In this document: one piece after another, positions 1 through 13,879 of the stretch
How positions within the stretch are numbered: position 1 is the first letter of the stretch
Layout of the letters: each line of letters opens with the position of its first letter
Source: Sycon ciliatum
Lineage: Eukaryota > Porifera > Calcarea > Leucosolenida > Sycettidae
Length of the DNA stretch: 64,000 nt
NCBI RefSeq assembly: GCF_964019385.1
Contig: NC_088646.1
Coordinates: 14,957,905-15,021,904 of the forward strand
Direction: 5' to 3'
Position numbers and translations under genes: made by a program
Notes under the pieces: generated by a model
Databases searched by the model: none
Seen by the model: only the letters and a program-made list of their open reading frames with translations
Told to the model about the DNA's origin: nothing

Positions 1-3000
1 CATCCTGATCCTGTTTTATAGCTGGACATAGGGAGGTGCACCAGGATAAAAAGCCACATTTCTCTAAACAACTCGCCCAGGGCTGCTGAAAGCTGAAAAT
101 AACCTATCTCCAAGTTTGGGGCTTGTCGCCGTGAATCTTCACTTTGCGACTAAAGTATTCACAGAAATGCCAAAATTTCGAGGCCATTGAATGTGGGTGA
201 CAAAGGCCTACAAGTAAACAAAAAATGAAATCAATACGACCACTCACATTACGGCTGGGTCATGTTATAGAGAGATGCATTAAAATGGACAGGTGGTCAA
301 ATATGGTCAAAATTTGACAATTTCTCACCTTTCTTCTCGTTTCAAGCTCAGAACTTGAACAATGACCATCCTGATCCTGTTTTATAGCTGGACATAGGGA
401 GGTGCACCAGGATAAAAAGCCACATTTCTCTAAACAACTCGCCCAGGGCTGCTGAAAGCTGAAAATAACCTATCTCCAAGTTTGGGGCTTGTCGCCGTGA
501 ATCTTCACTTTGCGACTAAAGTATTCACAGAAATGCCAAAATTTCGAGGCCATTGAATGTGGGTGACAAAGGCCTACAAGTAAACAAAAAATGAAATCAA
601 TACGACCACTCACATTACGGCTGGGTCATGTTATAGAGAGATGCATTAAAATGGACAGGTGGTCAAATATGGTCAAAATTTGACAATTTCTCACCTTTCT
701 TCTCGTTTCAAGCTCAGAACTTGAACAATGACCATCCTGATCCTGTTTTATAGCTGGACATAGGGAGGTGCACCAGGATAAAAAGCCACATTTCTCTAAA
801 CAACTCGCCCAGGGCTGCTGAAAGCTGAAAATAACCTATCTCAAAGTTTGGGGCTTGTCGCCGTGAACCTTCCATTTGCGACTAAAGTATTCACAGCAGT
901 GCCAAAATTTCTAGGTCATTGAATGTGGGTGACAGCGGCCTACAAGCAAACAAAAAATGAAATCAATACGACCACTCACATTACAGCTGGGTCATGTTAT
1001 AGAGAGATGCATTAAAATGGACAGGTGGTCAAATATGGTCAAGATTTTACAATTTCTCACCTTTCTTCCCGTTTCAAGCTCAGAACATAATTAATGACCA
1101 TCCTGATCCTGTTTTATAGCTGGACATAGGGAGGTGGACCAAGAAAAAAAGCCACATTTCTCTAAACAACTCGCCCAGGGCTGCTGAAAGCTGAAAATAA
1201 CCTATCTCCAAGTTTGGGGCTTGTCGCCGTGAATCTTCACTTTGCGACTAAAGTATTCACAGAAATGCCAAAATTTCGAGGCCATCGAATGTGGGTGACA
1301 AAGGCCTACAAGCAAACAAAAAATGAAATCAATACGACCACTCACATTACAGCTGGGTCATGTTATAGAGAGATGCATAAAAATGGACAGGTGGTCAAAT
1401 ATGGTCAAAATTTGACAATTTCTCACCTTTCTTCTCGTTTCAAGCTCAGAACTTGAATAATGACCATCCTGATCCTGTTTTATAGCTGGACATAGGGAGG
1501 TGCACCAGGATAAAAAGCCACATTTCTCTAAACAACTCGCCCAGGGCTGCTGAAAGCTGAAAATAACCTATCTCCAAGTTTGGGGCTTGTCGCCGTGAAC
1601 CTTCCATTTGCGACTAAAGTATTCACAGCAGTGCCAAAATTTCTAGATCATTGAATGTGGGTGACAGCGGCCTACAAGCAAACAAAAAATGAAATCAATA
1701 CGACCACTCACATTACAGCTGGGTCATGTTATAGAGAGATGCATTAAAATGGACAGGTGGTCAAATATGGTCAAGATTTTACAATTTCTCACCTTTCTTC
1801 CCGTTTCAAGCTCAGAATATAATTAATGACCATCCTGATCCTGTTTTATAGCTGGACATAGGGAGGTGGACCAAGAAAAAAAGCCACATTTCTCTAAACA
1901 ACTCGCCCAGGGCTGCTGAAAGCTGAAAATAACCTATCTCCAAGTTTGGGGCTTGTCGCCGTGAATCTTCACTTTGCGACTAAAGTATTCACAGCAGTGC
2001 CAAAATTCCTAAGCCATTGAATGTGGGTGCCAGCGGCCTACAAGCAAACAAAAAATGAAATCAATACGACCACTCACATTACAGCTGGGTCATGTTATAG
2101 AGAGATGCATTAAAATGGACAGGTGGTCAAATATGGTCAAAATTTGACAATTTCTCACCTTTCTTCCCGTTTGAAGCTCAGAACATAAAAAATGACCATC
2201 CTGATCCTGTTTTATAGCTGGACATAGGGAGCTGCACCAAGAAAAAAGCCACATTTCTCTAAACAACTCGCCCCGGGCTGCTGAAAGCTGAAAATAACCT
2301 ATCTCCAAGTTTGGGGCTTGTCGCCGTGAATCTTCACTTTGCGACTAAAGTATTCACAGCAGTGCCAAAATTTCGAGGCCATTGAATGTGGATGCCAGCG
2401 GCCTAACAGCAAACAAAAAATGAAATCAGTACGACCACTCACATTACAGCTGGGTCATGTTATTGAGAGATGCATTAAAATTGACAGGTGGTCAAATATG
2501 GTCAAATTTTGACAATCTCTCACCTTTCTTCCCGGTTCAAGCTTAGAACTTGAATAATGACCATCCTGATCCTGTTTTATAGCTGGACATAGGGAGGTGC
2601 ACCAAGAAAAAAGCCACATTTCTCTAAACAACTCGCCCCGGGCTGCTGAAAGCTGAAAAGAACCTATCTCCAAGTTTGGGGCTTGTCGCCGTGAATCTTC
2701 ACTTTGCGAATAAAGTATTCACAACAGTGCCAAAATTTCTAGATCATTGAATGTGGGTGCCAGCGGGCTACAAGCAAGCAAAAAATGAAAATAATACGAC
2801 CACTCACATTACAGCTGGGTCATGTTATAGAGAGGTGCGATAAAATTGACAGGTGGTCAAATATGGTCAAAATTTGACAATTTCTCACCTTTCTTCCTGT
2901 TTGAAGCTCAGCACTTGAATAATGACCATCCTGATCCTATTTTATAGCTGGACATAGGGAGGTGCACCAAGAAAAAAAGCCACATTTCTCTAAACAACTC

Positions 3001-4465
3001 GCCCAGGGCTGCTGAAAGCTGAAAATAACCTACATTCAAGTTTGCGGCTTGTCGCCGTGAATCTTTCCTTTGCGAATAAAGTATTCACAGCAGTGCCAAA
3101 GTTTCCAGGTCATTGAATGTGGGTGCAAGCGGTCTAGAAGCAAGCAAAAAATTAAATCAATACGACCCCTCACATTACAGCTGGCTCATGTTATAGAGAG
3201 GTGCATTAAAATTGACAGGTGGTCAAATATGGTCAAAATTTGACAATTTCTCACCTTTCTTCCCGTTTCAAGCTCAGCTTCTGAATTATGACCATCATGA
3301 TCCTGTTTAATAGCTGCACATAGGGAGGTACAGCAAGAAAAAAACCACATTTCTCTAAACAACTCCGCCAGGGCTGCTGAAAGCTGAAAATAACCTATGT
3401 CCAAGTTTGCGGCTTGTCGCCGTGAATCTTCACTTTGCAACTAAAGTATTCACAGCAGTTCCAAAGTTTCTGGGTCATTGAATGTGGGTATCAGCCACCT
3501 ACAAGCAAACAAAAAATGACATCAATATGACGACTCACATTACAGCTGGGTCATGTTATAAAGACGTGCATTAAAATTGACAGGTCGTCAAAAAATTTGA
3601 CAATTTCTCACCTTTCTTCCCGTTTGAAGCTCAGAACATAATTAATGATCATCCTGATCCTGTTTTATAGCTGGACATAGGGAGGTGCACCAAGAAAAAA
3701 GCCACATTTCTCTAAACAACTCGCCCGGGCTGCTGAAAGCTGAAAATAGCCTATCTCCAAGTTTGGGGCTTGTCGCCGTGAATCTTCACTTTGCGACTAA
3801 AGTATTCACAGCAGTGCCAAAATTTCTGGGCCATTGAATGTGGATGCCAGCGGCCTAACAGCAAACAAAAAATAAAATCAATACGACAACTCACATTTTA
3901 GCTGGGTCATGTTATGGAGAGATGCATTAAAATTGACAGGTGGTCAAATATGGTCAAATTTTGACAATCTCTCACCTTTCTTCTCGGTTCAAGCTCAGAA
4001 CTTGAATAATGACCATCCTGATCCTGTTTTATAGCTGGACATAGGGAGGTGCACCAAGAAAAAAGCCACATTTCTCTAAACAACGCGCCCCGGGCTGCTG
4101 AAAGCTGAAAATAACCTATCTCCAAGTTTGGGGCTTGTCGCCGTGAATCTTCACTTTGCGAATAAAGTATTCACAGCTGTGCCAAAATTTCCAGATCATT
4201 GAATGTGGGCGCCAGCGGGCTACAAGCAAGCAAAAAATGAAAATAATACGACCACTCACATTACAGCTGGGTCATGTTATAGAGAGGTGCGATAAAATTG
4301 ACAGGTGGTCAAATATGGTCAAAATTTGACAATTTCTCACCTTTCTTCCTGTTTGAAGCTCAGCACTTGAATAATGACCATCCTGATCCTATTTTATAGC
4401 TGGACATAGGGAGGTCCACCAAGAAAAAAAGCCACATTTTTCTCAGAACAACTCGCCCAGGGCTG

Positions 4466-6711
4466 CTGAAAGCTGAAAATAACCTATCTCCAAGTTTGGG
4501 GCTTGTCGCCGTGTATCTTCACTTTGCGACTAAAGTATTCACAGCAGTGCCAAAATATCTAGGTCATTGAATGAAAGTGCCAGCGGCCTACAAGCAAACA
4601 CAAAATGAAATCAATACGACCACTCACATTACAGCTGGGTCATGTTATAGGGAGATGCATTAAAATTGACAGATGGTCAAATATGGTCAAAATTTGACCA
4701 TTTCTCACCTTTCTTCCCGTTTGAAGCTCAGAACATAAATAATGACCATCCTGATCCTGTTTTATAGCTGGACATAGGGAGGTGCACCTAAAAAAAAAGC
4801 CACATTTCTCTAAACAACTCGCCCAGGGCTGCTGAAAGCTGAAAAGAACCTATCTCCAAGTTTGGGGCTTGTCGCCATGAATCTTCACTTTGCGACTAAA
4901 GTATTCACAGTAGTGCCAAAACTTCTAGTACATTGAATGAAGATGTCAGCGGCCTACAAGGAAACAAAAAATTAAATCAATACGACCACTCAAATTACAG
5001 CTGGGTCATGTTATAGGGAGATGCATTAAAATTGACAGGTGGTCAAATATGGTCAAAATTTGACAATTTCTCACCTTTCTTCCCCTTTGAAGCTCAGAAC
5101 ATAAATAATGACCATCCTGATCCTGTTTTATAGCTGGACATAGGGAGGTGCACCTAGAACAAAAGCCACATTTCTCGAAACAACTCGCCCAGAGCTGCTG
5201 AAATCTGAAAATAACCTATCTCCAAGTTTGGGTCTTGTCGCCATGAATCTTCACTTTGCGACTAAAGTATTCACAGCAGTGCCAAAAGTTTAAGGTCATT
5301 GAATTGGGGTGTCAGTGACCTAAAAGCAAACAAAAAATGAAATCAATACGACCACTCATATTACAGCTGGGTCTTGTTATTGAGAGATGCATTAAAATTG
5401 ACAGGTGGTCAAATATCGTCAAAATTTAACAATTTCTCACCTTTCTTCCTGTTCCAAACTCAGAACTTGAATAATGGCCATCCTGATCCTGTTTTAAAGC
5501 TGGACAGAGGGCTGAGCTGAACCAAGAAAAAAAGCCACATTTCTCTAAACAACTCGCCCAGAGCTGCTGAAAGCTGAAAATAACCTATCTCCAAGTTTGG
5601 GGCTTGTCGCCGTGTATCTTCACTTTGCGACTAAAGTATTCACAGCAGTGCCAAAATATCTAGGTCATTGAATGAAAGTGCCAGCGGCCTACAAGCAAAC
5701 ACAAAATGAAATCAATACGACCACTCACATTACAGCTGGGTCATGTTATAGGGAGATGCATTAAAATTGACAGATGGTCAAATATGGTCAAAATTTGACC
5801 ATTTCTCACCTTTCTTCCCGTTTGAAGCTCAGAACATAAATAATGACCATCCTGATCCTGTTTTATAGCTGGACATAGGGAGGTGCACCTAAAAAAAAAG
5901 CCACATTTCTCTAAACAACTCGCCCAGGGCTGCTGAAAGCTGAAAAGAACCTATCTCCAAGTTTGGGGCTTGTCGCCATGAATCTTCACTTTGCGACTAA
6001 AGTATTCACAGTAGTGCCAAAACTTCTAGTACATTGAATGAAGATGTCAGCGGCCTACAAGGAAACAAAAAATTAAATCAATACGACCACTCAAATTACA
6101 GCTGGGTCATGTTATAGGGAGATGCATTAAAATTGACAGGTGGTCAAATATGGTCAAAATTTGACAATTTCTCACCTTTCTTCCCCTTTGAAGCTCAGAA
6201 CATAAATAATGACCATCCTGATCCTGTTTTATAGCTGGACATAGGGAGGTGCACCTAGAACAAAAGCCACATTTCTCGAAACAACTCGCCCAGAGCTGCT
6301 GAAATCTGAAAATAACCTATCTCCAAGTTTGGGTCTTGTCGCCATGAATCTTCACTTTGCGACTAAAGTATTCACAGCAGTGCCAAAAGTTTAAGGTCAT
6401 TGAATTGGGGTGTCAGTGACCTAAAAGCAAACAAAAAATGAAATCAATACGACCACTCATATTACAGCTGGGTCTTGTTATTGAGAGATGCATTAAAATT
6501 GACAGGTGGTCAAATATCGTCAAAATTTAACAATTTCTCACCTTTCTTCCTGTTCCAAACTCAGAACTTGAATAATGGCCATCCTGATCCTGTTTTAAAG
6601 CTGGACAGAGGGCTGAGCTGAACCAAGAAAAAAAGCCACATTTCTCTAAACAACTCGCCCAGAGCTGCTGAAAGCTGAAAATAACCTATCTCCAAGTTTG
6701 GGGCTTGTCGC
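4466..6711 (+). repeat. Three-monomer direct duplication inside left SatA
   Basis: Two copies of an approximately 1.1-kb block lie side by side with an offset of 1101 bp, which is three monomers. Matching private variants are GTGTATCTTC at 4511 and 5612, GGTGCACCTAAAAAAAAAG at 4781 and 5882, and CTGGACAGAGGGCTGAGCTG at 5500 and 6601. The match begins near 4466/5567 and fails near 5611/6712, where GTGTATCTT becomes GTGAACCTT. By eye the copies are essentially identical, unlike neighbouring monomers, so the duplication looks recent. Confidence 0.9.
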
Positions 6712-7009
6712 CGTGAACCTTCACTTTGCGACTATATTATCGACAGCAGTGCCAAAAGTTTAAGGCCATTGAATGTGGGTGCCAGTGACCTACAAGCAAT
6801 AAAAAATGAAATCAATACGACCACTCACATTACAGCTGGGTCATGTTATAGAGAGATGCATAAAAATTGACAGGTGGTCAAATATGCCCGAAATTTGACA
6901 ATTTCTCACCTTTCGTCCCGTTTGAAGCTTAGCACCTGAATAGTGACCATCCTGATCCTGTTTTATAGCTGGACATAGGGAGGTGCACCAAGAAAAAAGC
7001 CACATTTCT

Positions 7010-7100
7010 CTAAACAACTCCGCCAGGGCTGCTGAAAGCTGAAAATAACCTAACTATAAAGACGTGCATTAAAATTGACAGGTCGTCAAATATGGACAAA
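7010..7100 (+). repeat. Chimeric SatA monomer with internal deletion
   Basis: The monomer reads normally through GCTGAAAATAACCTA and then joins at about 7053 to TATAAAGACGTGCATT, a sequence normally found well over 100 bp further on. A large part of one monomer, including the TTTGGGGCTTGTCGCC segment, is missing. The downstream sequence (GACGTGCATTAAAATTGACAG, GGTCGTCAAA) matches a variant also seen near 3560, so the join may be a recombination between non-equivalent monomers. Confidence 0.75.
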
Positions 7101-8139
7101 ATTTGACAATTTCTCACCTTTCTTCCCGTTTGAAGCTCAGCACCTGAATAATAACCATCCTGATCCTGTTTTATAGCTGGACATAGGGAGGTGCACCAAG
7201 AAAAAAGCCACATTTCTCTAAACAACTCCGCCAGGGCTGCTGAAAGCTGAAAATAACCTAACTCCAAGTTTGGGGCTTGTCGCCATGAATCTTCACTTTG
7301 CGACTAAAGTATTCACAGCAGTGCCAAAGTTTCCGGGTCTTTAAATGTGGGTGTCAGCGGCCTACAAGCAAACAAGAAATGAAATCAATATGTCCGCTCA
7401 CATTACAGCTGGGTCATGTTATAGAGAGGTGCATCAAAATTTACGGGTGGTCAATTATGGACAAAATTCGGCAATTACTCACCTTTCTTTCCGGTTGAAG
7501 CTCAGCACCTGAATAATGACCATCCTGATCCTGTTTTATAGGTGGACATAGGGAGGTGCACCACGAAAAAAAGCCACATTTCTGTAAACAAATCGTCCAG
7601 GGCTGCTGCAAGCTGAAAAGAACCTATCTCCAAGTTTGGGGCTTGTCGCCGTGAATCTTCACTTTGCGACTAAAGTATTCACAGCTATGCCAAAGTTTCT
7701 AAGTCATTTATTGTGGGTGTCAGCGGCCTACAAGCAGACAAAAAATGAAATCAGTACGACCGCTAACATTACAGCTGGGTCATGTTATAGAGAGATGCAT
7801 TAAAATTGACAGGTGGTCAAATATGGTCAAAATTTGACAATTTCTCACCTTTCTTCCTGTTTGAAGCTCAGAACTTGAATATTTACCATCCTGATCCTAT
7901 TTTATAGCTGGACATAGGGAGGTGCACCAAGAAAAAAGCCACATTTCTCTAAACAACTCGCCCAGGGCTGCTGAAAGCTGAAAATAACCTATCTCCAAGT
8001 TTGGGGCTTGTCGCCGTGAATCTTCACTTTGCGACTAAAGTATTCACAGCAGTGCCAAAATTTCTAGGCCATTGAATGTGGGTGACAGCGGCCTACAAGC
8101 AACCAAAAAATGAAATCAATATGATCACTCACATTACAG

Positions 8140-8185
8140 CTGGGTCATGTTATAGAGAGGTGGTCAAATATGGTCAAAAATTGAC
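8140..8185 (+). repeat. SatA monomer with short deletion
   Basis: TGTTATAGAGAGGTGGTCAAATATGG lacks the usual GCATTAAAATTGACA segment between GAGAG and GGTGGTC, a loss of roughly 20-30 bp relative to its neighbours. A short direct repeat, AGAGAGGTG versus ACAGGTGG, at the two ends could explain a slippage deletion. Confidence 0.65.
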
Positions 8186-9799
8186 AATTTCTCACCTTTC
8201 TTCTCGCTTCAAGCTCAGAACTTGAATTGTTACCATCCTGATCCTGTTAATTAGCTGGACATAGGGAGGTGCACCTAGTAAAAAAGTCACATTTCTCTAA
8301 ACAACTCGCCCAGGGCTGCAGAAAGCTGAAAATACGCTATCTCCAAGTTTGGGGCTTGTCGCCGTGAATCTTCACTTTTCGACTTACGTATTCACAGCAC
8401 TGCCAAAATTTCTAGGTCATTGAATGTGGGTGACACCGGCCTACAAGAAAACAAAAAATGAAATCAATACGACCACTCACATTACAGCTGGGTCATGTTA
8501 TAGAGAGATGCATTAAAATTGACAGGTGCTGAAATATGGTCAAAATTTGACAATTTCTCACTTTTCTTCCCGCTTGAAGCTCAGAACTTGAATATTTACC
8601 ATCCTGATCCTATTTTATAGCTGGACATAGGGAGGTGCACCCAGAAAAAAAGCCGCATTGCTCTAAAAAACTCGCCCAGGGCTGCTGAAAGCTGAAATAA
8701 CCTATCTCCAAGTTTGGGGCTTGTCGCCGTGAATCTTCACTTTGCGACTAAAGTATTCCCAGCAGTGCCAACATTTCTACGTCATTGAATGTGGGTGCCG
8801 GCGGCCTACAAGCAAACAAAAAATGAAATTAATACGACCACTCAATTTACAGCTGGGTCATGTTATAGGGAGATGCATTAAAATGGACAGGTGGTCAAAC
8901 ATGGTCAAAATTTGACAATTTCTCACCTTTCTTCCCGTTTAAAGCTCAGAACATAATTAATGACCATTCTGATCCTGTTTTATAGCTGGACATAGGGAGG
9001 TGCACCAAGAAAAAAAGCCACATTTCTCTAAACAACTCGCCCAGGGCTGCTGAAAGCTGAAAATATCCTTGCTCCAAGTTTGGGGCTTGTCGCCGTGAAT
9101 CTTCACTTTGCGACTAAAGTATTCACAGCAGTGCCAAAATTTCTAAGCTATTGAATGTGGGTGCCAGCGGCCTACAAGCAAACAAAAAATGAAATCAATA
9201 CGACCACTCACATTACAGCTGGGTCATGTTATAGAGATGTGCATCAAAATTGACAGGTGGTCAAATATGGACAAAATTCGGCAATTACTCACCTTTCTTT
9301 CCGGTTGAAGCTCAGCACCTGAATACTCACCATCCTGATCCTGTTTTATAGGTGGACATAGGGAGGTGCACCAAGAAAAAAGGCCACATTTCTGTAAACA
9401 CATCGTCCAGGGCTGCTGAAAGCTGAAAAGAACCTATCTCCAAGTTTGGGGCTTGTCGCCGTGAATCTTCACTTTGCGACTAAAGTATTCACAGCAGTGC
9501 CAAAATTTCCGGGTCTTTGAATGTGGGTGTCAGCGGCCTACAAGCAAACAAGAAATGAAATCAATACGACCACGCACATTACAGCTGGGTCATGTTATAG
9601 AGAGGTGCATCAAAATTGACAGGTGGTCAAATATGGACAAAATTCGGCAATTACTCACCTTTCTTTCCGGTTGAAGCTCAGCACCTGAATAATGACCATC
9701 CTGATCCTGTTTTATAGCTGGACATAGGGAGGTGCACCAAGAAAAAAAAGCCACATTTCTGTAAACAAATAGTCCAGGGCTGCTGAAAGCTGAAAAGAA

Positions 9800-12700
9800 C
9801 CTATCTCCAAGTTTGGGGCTTGTCGCCGTGAATCTTCACTTTGCGACTGAAGTATTCACAGCACTGCTACAGTTTCTGGGTCATTGAACGTGGGTGCCAG
9901 CGGCCTACAAGCAAACCAAAAATCAAATCAATGCGACAACTCACATTACAGCTGGGTCGTGTTTTAGAGAGGTGCTTTAAAATTGACAGATGGTCAAAAA
10001 TGGTCAAAATTTGACAATTGGTCACCATACTGCCCGTTAGACGCTCAAACCTTCACAATGACCATATTTATCTTTGCGTATATCTTGACATAGGGAGGTG
10101 GACCAAGAAAAAGAGCCACATTTCTCTAAACAACTCGCCCAGTGCTCCTCAAAGCTGACAATAATATATCTCCAAGTTTGGGGCTTTTCGCCGTGAATCT
10201 TCACTTTGCGACTAAAGTGTTCACAGCAGTGCTACAGTTTCTGGGTCATTGAATGTGGGTGTCAGCAGCCTACAAGCCACCCAAAAATCAAATCAATGCG
10301 ACCACCCACATTACAGTTGGATCATGTTAGAGAGAGGTGCATTAAAATTGACAGGTGGTCAAACATGGACAAAATTTGACAATTTCTCAGCTAACTGCCT
10401 GTTTGAAGCTCAAACCTTGACAATGACCTACTTAATCTTGGCATATAGCCTGATATAGGGAGGTGCACCGAGGGCTGCTCAAAGCTGAAAATGGATTATC
10501 TCCAAGTTTGGGGCTTTTCGCCGTGAATCTTCCCTTTGTGACTAAAGTATTCACATCAGTGTTACCATTTCTGGATCATTACATGTGATTGCCAATGGCG
10601 TACAATAAAATAAAAAATCAAATCAATGCGAGCACTATTATTACAGCTGGGTCATGTTATAGACAGGTACATTAAAATTGACAGGTGGTCAAAAATGGTC
10701 AAAATTTGACATTTTCTCTCCTTTCTGCACGTTTGAAGCTGAAAACCTGAAAAATCACTATGCTGATCTTGTTGTGCAGCTGGAAATAGGGAGGTGCATC
10801 AGAAAAACAGCCACATATCTCTAAACAACTCGCCCAGGGCTGCTCAAAGCTGGAAATAACCTATCTCCAAGTTTGGGACCTTTCACCGTGAATCTTCACT
10901 TTGCGACTAAAGTATTCACAGCACTGCTACATTTTCTAGGTCATTGAATGTGGGTGCCAGCGGCCAACAAGCAAACCAAAAATCAAATCAATACGACCAC
11001 TCACATTACAGCTGGGTTGTGTTATAGAGAGGTGCATTAAAATTGACAGGTGGTCAAATATAGTCAAAATTTGACAATTTCTCACCTTTCTGCACGCTTG
11101 GACCTCACAACCTGAAAAAGGACCATCCAGAGCTTGTTATATAATCTAGATATAGGAAGGTGCAGGAAGAAAAAGAGCCACATTTCATTAAACAACTCCC
11201 TCAGGGCTGCTGAAAGGTGAGAAAAAAATATCTCCAAGTTTGGAGCTTTTCGCCGTAAATCTTCACTTTACGACTAAAGTATTCACAGCACTGACAAAGG
11301 TTCTGGACCAGTGAATGTGGGTACCAGCGGCCTACAAGCAGCCCAAAAATCAAATCAATCCGACCACTCACATAACAGCTGGGTCGTGTTATAGATAGGT
11401 GCATTAAAATTGACAGGTGGTCAAAAATGTTCAAAACTTGACAATTTCTCATCTTTCTGTTCGGTTGATCTCAAAACCGGAACAATGACATTCCTGATCT
11501 TGTTGTATAGCTGGACTTAGGAAGGTGCATCAAGAAAAAGAGCCACGTTTTCTAAACAACTCGCCCAGGGCTGCTGAAAGCTGAAAAAAACTATCTCAAA
11601 GTTAGTGACTTTTCGCCGTCAATCTTCACTTTGCGACTAAAGTATTCACAGCAGCGCTACAGTTTCTGGGTCATTGAATGTGGGTGCCAGCGGCCTACAA
11701 GCAAACCAAAAATCAAATCAAAACGACCACTCCCATTACAGCTGGGTCGTGTTATAGAGAGGTGCATTAAAATTGACAGGTGGTCAAAAATGGTGAAAAT
11801 TTGACTATTTCTCACCTTTCTGCACGTTTGAAGCTGCATACCTGAAAAATCACTATCCTGATCTTGTTGTGTAGCTGGACGTAGGGAGGTGCACGAAGAA
11901 AAGGAGCCACATTTCACAAAACAACTCGCTCAGGGCTGCTGAAAGCTGAAAATAACCTATCTCCAAGTGTGTTGCTTTTTCGCCGTGAATCTTCACTTTC
12001 CGACTAAAGTATTCACAGCAGTGCCAAAGTTTCTGGGTGATTGAATGTCAGTTCCAGCGGCCTACAAGGAAACCAAAAATCAAATAAATGTGACAACTCA
12101 CATTACCGCTCGGTCGTGTTTCAGAGAGGTGCATTAAAATTGACAGATGGTCAAAAATGGCCAAATTTGATAATTGGTCACCATTCTGCGCGTTAGACGC
12201 TCAAACCTTCACAATGACCATATTTATCTTTGCGTATATCTTGACATAGGGAGGTGGACCAAGAAAAAGAGCCACATTTCTCTAAGCAACTCGCCCAGGG
12301 CGGCTCAAAGCTGAAAATAAAATATCCCCAAGTTTGGGGCTTTTCGCCGTGAATCTTCACTTTGCGACTAAAGTATTCACAGCAGGGCCAAAGTTTCTAG
12401 GTCATTGAATGTGGGTGCCAGCGGCCTACACGCAAACAAAAAATTAAATCAATAAGATCACTCACATTACAGCTGGGTCATCTTATAGAGAGGTGCATTA
12501 AATTTGAAAGGTAGTCAAATATGGTCAAAATTTGACATATTCTCACCTTTCTTCCCGTTTGAAGCTCAGCACCTGAATAATGACCATCCTGATCCTATGT
12601 TATAGCTGCACATACGTTTTCACAGCAGTGCCAAAGTTTCTAGGTCATTGAATGAAATCAATACAACCACTTACATTACAGCTGGGTTATGTTATATAGA

Positions 12701-12957
12701 GGTGTATTAATATTGACAGGAGGTCAAATATGGTCAAACTTTGACAATTTCTCACCTTTCTGCCCGTTTGAAGCTCAAAACCTGTAGAATACCCACCCTG
12801 ATCTTGTTGTATAAGGTCGACACAAGGAGGTGCACTAAGAAAAACAGCCACTGTTCTCTAAACAACCCGCCCAGGGCTGCTGAAAGCTGAAAATAACCTA
12901 TCTCCAAGTTTGGGGCTTTTCGCGGTGAATCTTCACTTTGCGACTAAACTGTGGGTA
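9800..12957 (+). repeat. Degenerate border of the left SatA array
   Basis: SatA monomers here are much more diverged than those to the left, for example TTTTCGCC for CTTGTCGCC and CTTGTTGTATAGC for CCTGTTTTATAGC. At 12600-12660 two deletions remove large parts of a monomer: CTGCACATACG joins directly to TTTTCACAGCAGTGCC, and the stretch between CATTGAATG and AAATCAATAC is lost. A private variant, CGTTAGACGCTC followed by TATTTATCTTTGCG, occurs at 10035 and again at 12191, 2156 bp apart, so old multi-monomer blocks are still visible. Confidence 0.85.
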
Positions 12958-12972
12958 CCCAGCCAGCGGCCA
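12958..12972 (+). repeat. SatA remnant at the CT-tract junction
   Basis: The SatA motif GCGACTAAA is followed directly by CTGTGGGTACCCAGCCAGCGGCC. GTGGGT and CCAGCGGCC are SatA pieces that normally lie further apart, and the segment between ACTAAA and GTGGGT is missing. The CT microsatellite therefore begins inside a collapsed SatA monomer, not in unrelated DNA. Confidence 0.7.
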
Positions 12973-13580
<608 letters not shown>

Positions 13581-13797
13581 GGCAGAGGCAGAGGCAGAGG
13601 CAGAGGCAGAGGCAGAGGCAGAGGCAGAGGCAGAGGCAGAGACAGAGGCAGAGGCAGAGGCAGAGGCAGAGGCAGAGGCAGAGGCAGAGGCAGAGGCAGA
13701 GGCAGAGGCAGAGGCAGAGGCAGAGGCAGAGGCAGAGGCAGAGGCAGAGGCAGAGCCAGAGGCATGGGCAGAGGCAGAGGCAGAGGCAGAGGCAGAG
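13581..13797 (+). repeat. (AGGCAG)n hexanucleotide repeat
   Basis: Roughly 36 head-to-tail GGCAGA hexamers with few changes: GAGACAG near 13639, and GAGCCAGAGGCATGGGC near 13752-13770. The hexamer equals half of the flanking 12-bp unit, which suggests it expanded from within that repeat. Confidence 0.97.
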
Positions 13798-13879
13798 CAA
13801 AATGAGAAGGCAGATTTAGAGGGCAGATTTAGAAGGCAGATTTAGAGGCAGATTAGAGGCAGATTTAGAAGCAGATAAG
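13798..13879 (+). repeat. 12-bp minisatellite, right flank of the hexamer
   Basis: Units such as GAAGGCAGATTTAGA and GAGGCAGATTAGAGG continue the 12-bp family for about 80 bp. They then change at about 13875-13900 (AGCAGATAAGCCCGTAGATG) into the GC-rich decamer array. Confidence 0.85.

Larger units (their letters stand above)
1..12957 (+). repeat. SatA 366-bp satellite array, left arm
   Basis: Head-to-tail copies of a 366-bp monomer. The landmark CATCCTGATCCTG recurs at 1, 367, 733, 1099 and 1465, each 366 bp apart. Each monomer also carries the landmarks CTGGACATAGGGAGGTG, GCCACATTTCTCTAAACAAC, GTATTCACAGCAGTGCC and ATTACAGCTGGGTCATGTTA. By length this is about 35 copies. The first 9 kb is fairly regular. 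From about 9.8 kb monomers carry many more substitutions and small deletions, and the array ends inside a broken monomer. The same family returns in inverted orientation at 45212-64000. Short open frames of 60-90 codons recur in it, but they start at different points in different monomers and do not look coding. The family name SatA is mine; I do not recognise a described satellite. Confidence 0.97.
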
